From Cellulomonas sp. KH9 (GTDB lineage: Bacteria > Actinomycetota > Actinomycetes > Actinomycetales > Cellulomonadaceae), in the NCBI RefSeq assembly GCF_900114185.1, contig NZ_FOSE01000003.1, positions 620,001-684,000 on the forward strand: a stretch of 64,000 nucleotides of DNA. Direction: 5' to 3'. Below, piece by piece: positions 15,968 to 25,581 of the stretch. Every line of letters starts with the position of its first letter. Within the stretch, counting starts at the first letter, position 1. The translations under genes and the position numbers were made by a program. Under the pieces are notes generated by a model. That model was not told the origin of the DNA. It worked only from the letters and a program-made list of their open reading frames with translations, and made no database searches.

Positions 15968-17602
15968 ATGACCTCATCCGCACCCGGCGTCGACCTGCAG
16001 GGCCGCAGCCCGTGGAGCGTCCTGCCCCCGCTGTGCCTCGGCTTCTTCATGATCATGGTCGACACGACCATCGTGAACATCGCCGTCCCCACCCTCCAGG
16101 ACGTGTTCGACGCCGACCTGGTCACCGTCGGGTGGGTCAACAGCGCCTACCTGCTGACCTTCGCCGTGCTGCTGCTCGTCACCGGTCGGCTCGGGGACCG
16201 CTTCGGCCCACGGCCGGTGTTCGTCGCCGGGCTCGTGGTGTTCACCGGCGCGTCGCTGGCCTGCGGCCTCGCGGGCTCGGTCGAGGTGCTCATCGCCGCC
16301 CGCGCCGTGCAGGGCATCGGTGGTGCGCTCATGACGCCGCAGACCATGGCGATGATCACCCGGGTGTTCCCGGCGCAGAAGCGCGGTGCGGCCCTGGGCG
16401 TGTGGGGCTCCGTGGCCGGGGTCGCCACCATCACCGGCCCCGTGCTCGGCGGCGTCATCGTCGAGACGATCGGCTGGGAGTGGATCTTCTACGTCAACAT
16501 CCCCGTCGGCGTCGTCGCGCTGTGGCTCTCCCTGACGCGGCTGCCCGCCCTGCCCACGCACGCGCGCACGTTCGACGTCCCCGGCGTCGTGCTGTCCGTC
16601 GTGGGCCTGAGCCTCCTCGTGTTCGGCCTGCAGGAGGGGCCGAGCTACGGGTGGGCCACGATCGTCGGCCCGGTGACCGTGCCCCTGGTCATCGGAGCCG
16701 GCATCCTGGTGTCGGCCGCCTTCCTGCTGTGGCAGCGCCACCGGGGCGACGACGCGCTGCTGCCGCTGCGCCTGTTCACGCACCGCAACTTCTCGCTGGC
16801 CAACGTGGCGGGCGCGGCGGTCTCGTTCGCGATGACGGGCATCTTCTTCCCGTTCACGCTGTACCTGCAGCAGGTGCTCGGGCTCTCACCCCTGCACGCC
16901 GCGCTCGTGGGCCTGCCCGGCTCGCTGATCTCGGGCGTGGTCGCGCCGTTCGCCGGCCGCCTGTCCGACCGGGTCGCGGGCAAGTGGGTGGTGGCCACCG
17001 GGTTCTCGGTGCTGGCCGTGTCCATCGGGATCCTTGCGACGCAGGTGCAGCCCGACGTCGCCGTGTGGCGCCTGGTGGTGCCGATGCTCGGCTTCGGTGT
17101 CGGGACCGGGCTGGTGTTCTCCCCGCTGGGCAACCTCGCGACCACGGGCCTGGACCAGAGCACGGCGGGCGCCGGTGCGGGTGCGTTCAACACCAACCGC
17201 CAGGTGGGCGGGGTCATCGGGTCCGCCGTGGTCGTCGCGCTGCTGACGTCCCGGCTCGCGGTCACGATGCCCGCGGCCGCGAGCGACGCCGCCGCGGGCC
17301 TGCCGGCCGAGCTGCGCGCGCCCTTCGTCGACGGCTTCCGGCAGGCGGCGGCAGCCGGCCTGGGAGCGGCCGGGGGCGGCTTCGACGTGCCCGCCGGTGT
17401 CCCGCCCGAGGTGGCCGAGCAGCTGCGTGCGGCGGCGCAGTCCGCCGCCGGGGCCGGGTTCGCCGCGGCCGCCGGTCAGACGCTGGGGTTCACCGTCCTC
17501 GTGCTGCTGCTGGGCGCCGCCTGCGCGTTCGCGATGCGCGGCGGCCGTCCGCAGCACACGGCACCCGCACCGGACGCGGACGTCCGCGCCGCCGTCGGCT
17601 GA
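15968..17602 (+). CDS. MFS multidrug exporter, DHA2 (EmrB/QacA) family, 14 helices
   Basis: The 544-residue protein has 14 hydrophobic segments. Motif A is Gly-Arg-Leu-Gly-Asp-Arg-Phe-Gly-Pro-Arg after the second helix. The antiporter motif C is Gly-Ser-Val-Ala-Gly-Val-Ala-Thr-Ile-Thr-Gly-Pro in helix 5. The motif Asp-Thr-Thr-Ile-Val-Asn-Ile-Ala in helix 1 is typical of DHA2 proton-drug antiporters. A long loop before the last helix, about residues 430-500, is rich in Ala and Gly and probably extracytoplasmic. The PadR gene immediately upstream is the likely regulator. The substrate is unknown. Confidence 0.92.
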   Translation: MTSSAPGVDLQGRSPWSVLPPLCLGFFMIMVDTTIVNIAVPTLQDVFDADLVTVGWVNSAYLLTFAVLLLVTGRLGDRFGPRPVFVAGLVVFTGASLACGLAGSVEVLIAARAVQGIGGALMTPQTMAMITRVFPAQKRGAALGVWGSVAGVATITGPVLGGVIVETIGWEWIFYVNIPVGVVALWLSLTRLPALPTHARTFDVPGVVLSVVGLSLLVFGLQEGPSYGWATIVGPVTVPLVIGAGILVSAAFLLWQRHRGDDALLPLRLFTHRNFSLANVAGAAVSFAMTGIFFPFTLYLQQVLGLSPLHAALVGLPGSLISGVVAPFAGRLSDRVAGKWVVATGFSVLAVSIGILATQVQPDVAVWRLVVPMLGFGVGTGLVFSPLGNLATTGLDQSTAGAGAGAFNTNRQVGGVIGSAVVVALLTSRLAVTMPAAASDAAAGLPAELRAPFVDGFRQAAAAGLGAAGGGFDVPAGVPPEVAEQLRAAAQSAAGAGFAAAAGQTLGFTVLVLLLGAACAFAMRGGRPQHTAPAPDADVRAAVG

Positions 17603-17613
17603 CGCCGCCGTCG

Positions 17614-17669
17614 GCTGACCCGCCGGGGCGAGCCCACGGACGGCAGCGCCGGTCGCCCGGCGGGTCAGC
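17614..17669. terminator. Perfect 14-bp hairpin between convergent exporter and permease genes
   Basis: GCTGACCCGCCGGG (17614-17627) is exactly inverted at 17656-17669 with a 28-base loop. The right arm covers the stop codon of the minus-strand permease gene. It should terminate both convergent operons. A direct repeat of GCCGCCGTCGGCTGAC just upstream duplicates the end of the exporter gene. Confidence 0.65.
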
Positions 17670-20439
17670 GTGCCCCGACGCGCAGCACCTCGCCGAGCCG
17701 CTCCCGGCGGCGCACGGCCTGCTCCACGGCCACGGCGACGGCGAGGGCGGCACCCAGCGCGACCGCGGCGAGCAGCACCGGCCACGCCACCAGGCTCACC
17801 GGGACCTCGCCGGGACTGCCCGTCACCCACGACAGCCCGAGCGTCCGGGCGATGAGCGGTGGCAGCGCCAGCCCGATGACCGTGCCGCCGACGAACCCGC
17901 CGAGCACGAGCGGAGCCAGCTCGCCGAGCGTCGCCCACCGGGCGGTCCGCGCGTCCAGGCCCAGCGTGCGCAGCGTCGACAACGTGCGCCCGCGTTCCCC
18001 CGACGTCGCGACCACCACGAGCGCGAGCGCGACCACGGCGAGGCCGGACAGCGCGGCGACCGCGACGACCAGCAGCGTCATGAGGGCCGACGGGAGCGGC
18101 GCCCGCGACCAGTCGCGCCACCACCCGTCCGCCGAGGTCACCGTCACGTCGGGCAGCTGGGCGAACCCCAGGCCGGCGACGGCCTGCTCGGCCGCGGGGC
18201 CGGCGACCCAGACCCGCGTCGTCCCGGGCAGCCGGTCCGACACGGCGGCCAGCGCGCCGGAGTCGATCACGACGACGCCGTCGTCGCCGGTGCGCGTGGC
18301 GTGGGCGGCGCGCGCGTCGACGGGTGGGGCGCCGTTGTCGGCCAGGATCGTCGTCGCGCCGCGCACGTCGACGTCGACCCGGCCGGAGATGACCTGCAGC
18401 TCGGTGCCCCCGGTGACGTCCACCCGGTCCAGCAGCCCGGCGTCCGCGAGCGCGGGCAGGCGACCGTCGGAGGCCTCGCCCAGCGTCGTCAGGCCCGCGT
18501 CGACGGGCAGGCCACGGGCCGCGCGCACCTCGGCGAGGGCGGCGGCGTCGACGACCACGACCGTGGCCCTGGGTTCCGACCCGGGGCCGAAGACGCGTCC
18601 GCCGATCTGGGCGCCGGTGGCGACCGCGGTCACGCCGTCGGCGGTGGTGAGCCGGGCGATCGCGGCGCGCGCGGCGTCGGAGTCCAGGGCGCCGTCGATC
18701 CGCACGTCCGCGGCCACGAGCTGGTCCGCGGCGGCCCGCTGGCCGTCCCGCACGCTCTGCACCAGCACCCCGCTCAGGACGACGAGCGCCACGGCGACGG
18801 TGACGGTCAGCAGCGGCAGCAGGGCCGTCGCGGCACGGTGCGCCCGGCTCACGGCGAGCGGTGCGGCCAGCCCGCGCGACCTCATCGCCCACCGCGCCGC
18901 CGCCTGCACCGCCGCGGGCGCCGCCCGCGCGACGAGCAGCGCCGCGGCGGCCGCGAGGAGCACGGGGGCGGCAGCGAGCAACGGGTCCGCCTGCGTGGAC
19001 GCCTGCGGGACGATCCCGCGACCGCGCAGGGCGAGCACGGCGGCCACGGCCACCACGGTCACACCCACCTCGACGACCAGCCGGCGGGCACGACGCAGAC
19101 CGGCGAGGCGTGCCCGCTCGCGGCGGTCCGCGGGTGTGCGGCGCCCCGTCCACGCGCCGCGTGCCGCCCGGACGGCCAGGACCGCGGGCGCCACCACGGC
19201 GACCAGGGCCACCGCCGCCGCGGTCCAGGCCGGGCCCGTGGTGCCGGGCAGCCACCACGCGACGGCACCACCGGCGACGAGGGCCGCCAGCAGGGCCGTG
19301 GGCAGGGACTCCAGCAGGCTGCGGGTGGCGACGGACGCGAGCGACGCACCGCGCGCGCGGTCCGCGGCCAGGTGCGTGCGCCGGCGCTCCACCAGCAGAC
19401 CGGCCGCGAGCACGAGGCAGCACGCGGCCGTCGCGCCGACCCCCGTCACGACGAGCGTGGCCTGCGCGAGGACGGCCGCGAGGTGCGCGTCGAACGCGTC
19501 GACCACCCGGGGCAGGCCGCTGGTCACGGCAGCCTCCCGGGACGCCACCGTCTGGATCGAGCGGCGCAGCCGGTGCGCGTCGTCGACCGTGAGCCCGTCG
19601 GTGTCCACGGGGGCGACGGCCGAGCCGCCGAGCTGCGAGCCGCCGACGACGGCGACCATGTCCCACCGCACCGCGGGCGGCACGTACAGGCCGACGGGGT
19701 CCCTCTCGTCGGGGGGCACCGCGAGCAGCTCGGGGACGGTCGACCAGCGGACGTCGGCGGCGTCCACGGCCTCGTAGAGCCCGGTGACCCGCGCCTCCAC
19801 GGTCTCGCCGCGCTTGACCAGGAGGACGGTGACCGGCCCGTCGGCGAGCTCCACGCCGAGCTCGTCCGCGGACGCCACGCTCAGCCCCACCTCGATCGCA
19901 CGGGGCCCCAGGTCCGTCTGGGTCGCGGCCGGCAGCACGTCGTCGGGGGAGACGGGCTCCGGGTCGGGCACCTGGGTGGCCGGCTCACGCCCGGCGGTCC
20001 ACCGCACCGGCGGCGCCGGGTCGGACGGCGTCTCGATCGTGAGGAGCCGGGCGGGGAACCGCTCGGCGCCGAGGCGGGCGGCGAAGGGCTGCGACGTCGA
20101 CACCGCGGTCGCCGGGTGCAGGTCCTCGAAGGTGTCGTCGAGCATCACGGCGGCCTCGACGGGGAAGGCGAACGGGTCCTCCGGCGGCGGGTACACGAAC
20201 TCCGCCACGGCGACCGGTGCGACGACGTCCGCCTCGGCGCCCGCGTGGGTGACGGCCTCGCGCAGTGCGTCGTCGGCCGTGCGGGCCAGCAGGCGCGGGA
20301 CGGCGAGCAGCGCCAGCAGCGTCGCGGTCAGCAGGATCGCGGTGCCGACGACCAGGCCCGCGTCCTGGCGGGCACGGCGCCGGGTGACGAGCACCGCGTC
20401 CCCGGTCGTCGCCCGCAGGCGGGTGGCGGTGCCGCTCAC
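17665..20439 (-). CDS. FtsX/MacB-type ABC permease, type I of the pair (last gene of six)
   Basis: The 924-residue protein has one membrane helix at about 24-48 and a large extracytoplasmic domain at about 50-325. A block of helices follows at about 330-570, then a second extracytoplasmic domain at about 570-775. The C-terminal three-helix FtsX domain starts near 785, with Gly-Arg-Thr-Leu-Ser-Thr-Leu-Arg-Thr-Leu-Gly-Leu after its first helix. That coupling loop is typical of MacB-fold transporters. It is a close paralogue of the gene at 25578-28388 and a more distant one of 57949-60729. The GTG at 20439 overlaps the upstream stop (GTGA). Partner ATPases are encoded at 23789-25581. The substrate is unknown. 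Confidence 0.9.
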   Translation of the reverse strand: MSGTATRLRATTGDAVLVTRRRARQDAGLVVGTAILLTATLLALLAVPRLLARTADDALREAVTHAGAEADVVAPVAVAEFVYPPPEDPFAFPVEAAVMLDDTFEDLHPATAVSTSQPFAARLGAERFPARLLTIETPSDPAPPVRWTAGREPATQVPDPEPVSPDDVLPAATQTDLGPRAIEVGLSVASADELGVELADGPVTVLLVKRGETVEARVTGLYEAVDAADVRWSTVPELLAVPPDERDPVGLYVPPAVRWDMVAVVGGSQLGGSAVAPVDTDGLTVDDAHRLRRSIQTVASREAAVTSGLPRVVDAFDAHLAAVLAQATLVVTGVGATAACCLVLAAGLLVERRRTHLAADRARGASLASVATRSLLESLPTALLAALVAGGAVAWWLPGTTGPAWTAAAVALVAVVAPAVLAVRAARGAWTGRRTPADRRERARLAGLRRARRLVVEVGVTVVAVAAVLALRGRGIVPQASTQADPLLAAAPVLLAAAAALLVARAAPAAVQAAARWAMRSRGLAAPLAVSRAHRAATALLPLLTVTVAVALVVLSGVLVQSVRDGQRAAADQLVAADVRIDGALDSDAARAAIARLTTADGVTAVATGAQIGGRVFGPGSEPRATVVVVDAAALAEVRAARGLPVDAGLTTLGEASDGRLPALADAGLLDRVDVTGGTELQVISGRVDVDVRGATTILADNGAPPVDARAAHATRTGDDGVVVIDSGALAAVSDRLPGTTRVWVAGPAAEQAVAGLGFAQLPDVTVTSADGWWRDWSRAPLPSALMTLLVVAVAALSGLAVVALALVVVATSGERGRTLSTLRTLGLDARTARWATLGELAPLVLGGFVGGTVIGLALPPLIARTLGLSWVTGSPGEVPVSLVAWPVLLAAVALGAALAVAVAVEQAVRRRERLGEVLRVGAR

Positions 20440-23400
20440 TGCGCGTCCCCCATCCGCAGCGCGGCGCCGGACGCACGACGCAGGCCCAGGCCGACGACCG
20501 CCGTGACGACCGCGCACGCCGCGACGACGAGACCGGTGGTCCGGACCGCCTGGCCGCCCCAGGCCCACACCAGGCGGGGGTCGGGCGAGGGTGGGCGGCC
20601 GTCGGGCGACAGGGTCAGCAGCGGCGCCACCACCGCCGACAACCCGTAGCCGGCGAGCAGACCGACGGCGGCGGCGAGCACGACGAGCAGCGTGGTCTCC
20701 ACCACCAGCCCGCCCACGAGGCCGTGCCGTGACGCACCGAGGGCCTGGAGGCGGGCCAGCTCGAGCCGTCGCGCCCGCAGCGCGGCTGCCGCCACCGTCC
20801 CGACCCCGATCAGCACGAGCACCACGGCGGCGGTCGTGAGCAGGGACAGTGCGGCGGGCACCGCGGCCGAGACGGGTCCGGCGACCGCGGTGGCGCGTCG
20901 TTGGGCGCGCGACGTCAGCTCCGCGTCCGTCCCCGCGAACCCGTCCGCCACGGCCGCGACGGCGGGCTCGGGCCCGGTCACCCAGAAGACGTCCGCGAGC
21001 CCCGGTTGCCCGCCGGTGTCCAGCACGCTCCACGCCAGGACGCGGTGGTCCACGAGCAGGGCCGGGCGGCCCGGTGCCCCCGGCAGGTCGTCGACGACGC
21101 GCTGCACCACGACGTCCACCGGCGTGCCCGTCACGCGCAGGGACAGGAGGCCGCCCTCCCGGACGTCGACGTCCTGCAGCAGGGCCCTGCTGACGACGGC
21201 GGGCACCGGCGTCGTCGGCCTGCCGACGCTCGCGACGAGGCTCGCCTGGGTCATCCCACGGCCGTCACCGAGCACGGAGCCCGTGAGCTCGAGCACGCGC
21301 TCGGGATCGCCCGGGGTGAGGCCGCCCGCGACGTCGAGCGCCGAGCTCCGCGGCGCCTGGTGGACGGTCCCGGACCAGCCGTCGCCGTCGACCGTCATCG
21401 CCGGCCCGGGCGTGTCGGCGGCCGTGTCGAGGTGGGTGACGCCGGCCGACCGGGGGACACCGTGCAGGCCGTGCAGCGTCAGCCGGACGTCCAGCTGACG
21501 GACGCTGCCGCGGATCGGTGCGGCGGCGTCGAGGTCCGGCAGCTCCTCGGGTGCGACGAACGCCCCGACGGCGACGAGCCGCAGGTGGTCCGACCGCGGC
21601 ACCTGCGCGGCGACCTGGACGCGCTCACCCAGCCGGACGGTGCGCGGGGCGAGCTGGACCACGACGCCGCGGTCGTCCTCCACCACCAGGTGCACCAGGC
21701 CCGAGCCGCCCCCGGTGACCGGGTCCGTCGTGACCGTGACGTCGGCGACGAGCCACTGCGTGTCCGGGGGCACCTCGGCGGCGGTTCCGGTCGGCGGGGG
21801 CAGGGTGCCGAGGCCCTCGAGCAGGTCGGCGGGCTCGGTGCCCGTGCGCCCGCGGACGTCCTGCGGCCGTGAGGTGTCGACCGCCAGCAGCCGCGCCGAG
21901 ACACCGCCGTTGCCGTCCCGGGGACCCACGTCGACGCGGCGGTCGACCACCGGCTGGGCGTGGACCGTCGGGTGGTCCGCGGTGGCCGCGGCCACCGCCC
22001 CGGACGCGGTCAGCGGGGCGTCGGGGAAGCCTCCGACACGCAGGTCGGTCCCGAGGGCGAGGTCGACCTGCTCGAGCTGGGAGGTCCGCCACGTCGCCCC
22101 GAACGCGGCCGAGAACGACCCGGCGGCCACCGCGACGACCACCAGCAGGACGGTCCCCGACGCGACGGCGGGGCGCCGGGCGACCTGCCAGGCCGCGTAC
22201 GGCGCGACGAACGAGCGCGCGCCCGCGGCGAGGGCGTCGGCCCCCCGCCCGACGGGTGCCACCAGGCGCAGCGCGACCGTGGCGACCGCGAGGACGACGA
22301 GCGCGGGACCGGCGACCAGGACGACGTCGACGTACGGGCCACCGGTGCCGCGGACCACGGGGGAGCCGTACGTCACCAGCTGGGCCAGTGCGACGGCGGC
22401 GATCCCGAGCAGCACCACGTCGGCCCCCGCGCGCAGCAGACCCGCGTGCGCGGTCCCCGTGCTGGACCCGGCGGTGTGCCAGGCCGGGACGCACAGCGCC
22501 ACCGCGAGGACGCCGGCCATCGCGGCGCACGCGAGCAGGACGGGGGCGGGGACGCCGGGTCCCACCTGGTAGCCGGCCGCCGTCAGGTCGCCCGACCGCA
22601 CGAGTGCGCCCAGGGCCGCCTGGGCGGCCCACGGCGCGACGAGCCAGGTGAGCGCGGCCAGACCCAGTGCCTCCAGCACGACGGCCGACCGCAGCTGGCG
22701 CGGCGAGGCGCCGCGCGCCGCGAGCAACTCGTTCTCGGTGGTCCGGCGCTCGGCCAGCAGCCGCGCCGCCAGGAGCATGACGGTCGTCGCGAGCGTCGCC
22801 AGCAGGAGGCCCGTCGTCACCACGCCGGCGCGCGCGACGGCGACCTGCCACCCGATGGCGTCGACCGTGTCGTCCAGCGCGGTGGTCAGCCGGCCGCGTG
22901 CCTCCGGCCGGATCGCCTCGGCCAGGAGGACGGGGCCGTCGACGACCCGCTCGCGCAGCCCGGCGACCGCGTCGCGCGAGGCCTCGCCCAGCCGCGGCTC
23001 GGCGAGCAGGTAGGCCGTGTCGACGGTCCCCGCACCGTCGAGTGCCGACGGGTCGACCAGGAACGGCCCCCAGGCCACGGTCGTCCGGAACCCCGCACTG
23101 CCCGGCACGTTCCGGGCGGGGTCCATGCCGGCGCCGCGCAGCGGGTCGCGCGCCCACCCCGCGCTCGGTCCGATCGCCTCGTACGTGCCGACGACCGTCC
23201 AGGCGGCCTCCTGCCGGGTGTCCCAGACCTTGGCGTCGATCCGCGCACCGACCCCCCACCCGTTCGACGTCGCCGCGATCACCGGGACGGCGACCTCGAC
23301 GGTGCCGTCCGGGGCGGTCGTCGCGTGCGGCCACCGGCCGTCGACCAGCCGCGCGGTGCCCTCCGCGCGCGGCAGCGTGGCGAGGTAGGCCATGTGCGCC

Positions 23401-23774
23401 TGGACGCCGTCCGGTCGCGGCACGGCGTGCCACGGGCCGACGAGCGCCGTCGTGACGTCCGTCGGGACGTCCCCCGTGATCTCCGCCATGCCGGCGCGGG
23501 CCTTGGTGAGGACCGTCTGCGTGTCCTTGCCGTCGACCCAGAGCGTGGCCTCGATCCGCACGTCGTCGGGGTCCAGGCCGCCCAGCGCGGTCCGGACGGC
23601 GTCGGTCTGGGCGAGGTGCAGCAGGCCCGCGAGCAGGCCGACGACGGTCGTCGCGGCGACGGCCACGGCCGTCACCATCAGGACGACCAGGGCCTGGTCC
23701 CGCAGCCGCCCGCCCACGACGCGCGTGCGCCAGCCCGCCCCGCCCCGCCCCGCTGCCCGCACCACCTGGCGCAC
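20436..23774 (-). CDS. FtsX/MacB-type ABC permease, type II of the pair
   Basis: This 1112-residue protein starts with a short basic segment and a helix at about 28-55. A large extracytoplasmic domain runs to about 315, followed by helix blocks at about 318-545, a second outer domain to about 965 and three final helices. [11 protein letters not shown] near 1005 is the FtsX coupling segment. It is paralogous to 28385-31729: both contain [11 protein letters not shown] after the mid helix. The GTG at 23774 lies 14 bases after the ATPase stop. It presumably forms a heterodimer with the type I permease encoded next. Confidence 0.9.
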   Translation of the reverse strand: MRQVVRAAGRGGAGWRTRVVGGRLRDQALVVLMVTAVAVAATTVVGLLAGLLHLAQTDAVRTALGGLDPDDVRIEATLWVDGKDTQTVLTKARAGMAEITGDVPTDVTTALVGPWHAVPRPDGVQAHMAYLATLPRAEGTARLVDGRWPHATTAPDGTVEVAVPVIAATSNGWGVGARIDAKVWDTRQEAAWTVVGTYEAIGPSAGWARDPLRGAGMDPARNVPGSAGFRTTVAWGPFLVDPSALDGAGTVDTAYLLAEPRLGEASRDAVAGLRERVVDGPVLLAEAIRPEARGRLTTALDDTVDAIGWQVAVARAGVVTTGLLLATLATTVMLLAARLLAERRTTENELLAARGASPRQLRSAVVLEALGLAALTWLVAPWAAQAALGALVRSGDLTAAGYQVGPGVPAPVLLACAAMAGVLAVALCVPAWHTAGSSTGTAHAGLLRAGADVVLLGIAAVALAQLVTYGSPVVRGTGGPYVDVVLVAGPALVVLAVATVALRLVAPVGRGADALAAGARSFVAPYAAWQVARRPAVASGTVLLVVVAVAAGSFSAAFGATWRTSQLEQVDLALGTDLRVGGFPDAPLTASGAVAAATADHPTVHAQPVVDRRVDVGPRDGNGGVSARLLAVDTSRPQDVRGRTGTEPADLLEGLGTLPPPTGTAAEVPPDTQWLVADVTVTTDPVTGGGSGLVHLVVEDDRGVVVQLAPRTVRLGERVQVAAQVPRSDHLRLVAVGAFVAPEELPDLDAAAPIRGSVRQLDVRLTLHGLHGVPRSAGVTHLDTAADTPGPAMTVDGDGWSGTVHQAPRSSALDVAGGLTPGDPERVLELTGSVLGDGRGMTQASLVASVGRPTTPVPAVVSRALLQDVDVREGGLLSLRVTGTPVDVVVQRVVDDLPGAPGRPALLVDHRVLAWSVLDTGGQPGLADVFWVTGPEPAVAAVADGFAGTDAELTSRAQRRATAVAGPVSAAVPAALSLLTTAAVVLVLIGVGTVAAAALRARRLELARLQALGASRHGLVGGLVVETTLLVVLAAAVGLLAGYGLSAVVAPLLTLSPDGRPPSPDPRLVWAWGGQAVRTTGLVVAACAVVTAVVGLGLRRASGAALRMGDAQ

Positions 23775-23788
23775 CCGCCGCGCCCCGG

Positions 23789-24511
23789 TCAGCCGTCGAC
23801 GAGCCGGCCGTCGGCCAGGTGCACGACCCGGTCCGCCAGCGCGACCATCACCGGGTCGTGGGTCGAGACGATCGCGGTCATGCCCTCGGCCTCCACGACG
23901 GCGCGGATCAGCGCCATCACCGCCCGGCCCGTCTCGGAGTCGAGCTGCCCGGTCGGCTCGTCGGCGATGAGCAGGCGCGGGGAGTTGGCCAGGGCGCGCG
24001 CGATGGCGACGCGCTGCTGCTGGCCGCCGGACAGCTGCCCGGGGCGCTGCTTGGCGTGCGGCCCGAGCCCGACCAGGTCCAGCAGCAGCTGGACCCGCGC
24101 CTCGCGCTCGTCGACCGGGGTGCGGCGCATCCGCAGGGGCACGCCGACGTTCTCGGCCGCCGTCAGCACCGGCACCAGGCCGAAGGTCTGGAACACGAAG
24201 GCGACCACGTCACGCCGCAGGGCGACCAGGCCGCGCTCGTCGAGGGTCGACACCTCCCGGCCCGCGACCTCGATGCGCCCGGCGTCGGGGCGGTCCAGGC
24301 CCCCGATGGTGTTGAGCAGGGTCGTCTTGCCGGACCCCGAGCGCCCGACGAGCGCGACGAGCTCACCCGGGGCGACCTCGAGCGACACGTCGCGCAGCGC
24401 GTGCACGGCGGCGTGGCCGGTGCCGAAGGTGCGGTCGACGTGCTCGACGCGCACGAGCGGCGCCTGCGCGCCCGGGGTGGTCCCCGCCGCGGCGGTGGTG
24501 GTGGCGGTCAT
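23789..24511 (-). CDS. ABC ATPase, MacB/LolD class, partner of the giant permeases
   Basis: The 240-residue protein is a complete nucleotide-binding domain. Walker A is Gly-Arg-Ser-Gly-Ser-Gly-Lys-Thr-Thr at about 56-64. The Q-loop is Phe-Gln-Thr-Phe-Gly-Leu-Val-Pro, the signature is Leu-Ser-Gly-Gly-Gln-Gln-Gln-Arg, Walker B is Leu-Leu-Ile-Ala-Asp-Glu-Pro and the switch is Thr-His-Asp. All catalytic residues are intact. Thr-Ala-Ala-Glu-Asn-Val after the Q-loop is typical of MacB/LolD/FtsE ATPases. The start overlaps the stop of the preceding ATPase gene (ATGA), so the two ATPases should be made in equal amounts and may form a heterodimer. Confidence 0.94.
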   Translation of the reverse strand: MTATTTAAAGTTPGAQAPLVRVEHVDRTFGTGHAAVHALRDVSLEVAPGELVALVGRSGSGKTTLLNTIGGLDRPDAGRIEVAGREVSTLDERGLVALRRDVVAFVFQTFGLVPVLTAAENVGVPLRMRRTPVDEREARVQLLLDLVGLGPHAKQRPGQLSGGQQQRVAIARALANSPRLLIADEPTGQLDSETGRAVMALIRAVVEAEGMTAIVSTHDPVMVALADRVVHLADGRLVDG

Positions 24512-25581
24512 CGGGCTCTCCGTCCGTGTCCGGGGTGGTCCTCGCCCTGCGTCGCGGTCGTCGGTGCGGCCGTCGGTGCGGCCGTCGGTGCGGCCGCGGG
24601 CGCGTCGTGCCCGGGGCGGACCGCGACGTGGGACTGCTCGAGCGTGAGCCGCACCCGGCCGACCAGCTCGAGCGTCTCGCGGTACTCCTGCGGCAGCTGC
24701 ACGCGACCGGCGCGGTCCAGGACCGCGAACTCCTCGGCCACCTCGTGCTCGGTGCCGTCGTCCCGGGTCGCCGTGCGGCGCAGCACCTCCGAGCTCGTGC
24801 GGCCGTCGCGGATCGCGACCGTGCGCTGCACGTGGTCGCTGACCCCCGGGTCGTGCGTCACGACCACGACCGTGGTGCCCAGGTCGCGGTTGACGGCCCG
24901 CATCGCCTCCAGCACGTCCGCGGAGGTCGCGGTGTCGAGCTCACCGGTGGGCTCGTCGGCGAACAGGACGCGCGGGGCGTTGGCCAGGCCCACGGCGATC
25001 GCGACGCGCTGCTGCTCACCCCCGGACATCTGCCCCGGGCGGCGGTCCGCGCAGTACCCCACGCCGAGCACGTCCAGCAGGGCGTCGGCCTCGGTGCGCC
25101 GCTGCTTGCGCGGCCTGCCCGCCAGCGCCATGGGCAGGGCCACGTTCTCCGCCGCCGTCAGGTACGGCACGAGGTTGCGGGCCGTCTGCTGCCACACGAA
25201 CCCGACCGTGGAGCGGCGGTACTCGACGCGCTCGCGGGCGGTCATCGTCATGAGGTCCCACTCGCCGACGCGCACGTTGCCGGCGGTCGGCACGTCGAGC
25301 CCGGACAGCACCGACAGCAGCGTCGACTTGCCGGAGCCGGACGCGCCGACGACGGCGATCATCTCGCCCTCGTCGACGAGCAGGTCCAGCCCCTGCAGGG
25401 CCTGCACCTCGATGCCCTCGGCCTGGTAGATGCGCACGAGCGACTCGCACACGATGAGCGACGTGCGCCCGAACGCCTCCGGGCGTGCCCGCGCACGTTC
25501 CTCCAGCGTCGCCAGGCTCGTCCGGGGTGCGTCCTGCTGCACCGTCGTCCCGTGGTCCATGGCCTGCTCCATCCTGGTCAT
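24508..25581 (-). CDS. ABC ATPase with C-terminal AbrB-like tail
   Basis: The 357-residue protein has a full ABC domain: Walker A Gly-Ala-Ser-Gly-Ser-Gly-Lys-Ser-Thr at 79-87, signature Met-Ser-Gly-Gly-Glu-Gln-Gln-Arg at 185-192, Walker B ending Asp-Glu-Pro at 209-211, and switch H243. The Q-loop reads Val-Trp-Gln-Gln-Thr-Ala-Arg-Asn (129-136) instead of the usual Phe-Gln-x-Phe. Residues about 284-323 ([14 protein letters not shown]) look like an AbrB/SpoVT swapped hairpin. An Ala-Pro-Thr repeat and a basic tail follow. The ATG at 25581 overlaps the upstream stop; ATG at 25560, with GGAG before it, is an alternative. The paralogue at 60731 has the same layout. Confidence 0.92.
   Translation of the reverse strand: MTRMEQAMDHGTTVQQDAPRTSLATLEERARARPEAFGRTSLIVCESLVRIYQAEGIEVQALQGLDLLVDEGEMIAVVGASGSGKSTLLSVLSGLDVPTAGNVRVGEWDLMTMTARERVEYRRSTVGFVWQQTARNLVPYLTAAENVALPMALAGRPRKQRRTEADALLDVLGVGYCADRRPGQMSGGEQQRVAIAVGLANAPRVLFADEPTGELDTATSADVLEAMRAVNRDLGTTVVVVTHDPGVSDHVQRTVAIRDGRTSSEVLRRTATRDDGTEHEVAEEFAVLDRAGRVQLPQEYRETLELVGRVRLTLEQSHVAVRPGHDAPAAAPTAAPTAAPTTATQGEDHPGHGRRAR
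24560..24595 (-). repeat. Three perfect 12-bp coding repeats
   Basis: GTCGGTGCGGCC is repeated three times without change. On the minus strand it encodes the Ala-Ala-Pro-Thr units of the linker at about residues 329-341, after the AbrB-like domain. It is a probable length-variable linker. Confidence 0.85.
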
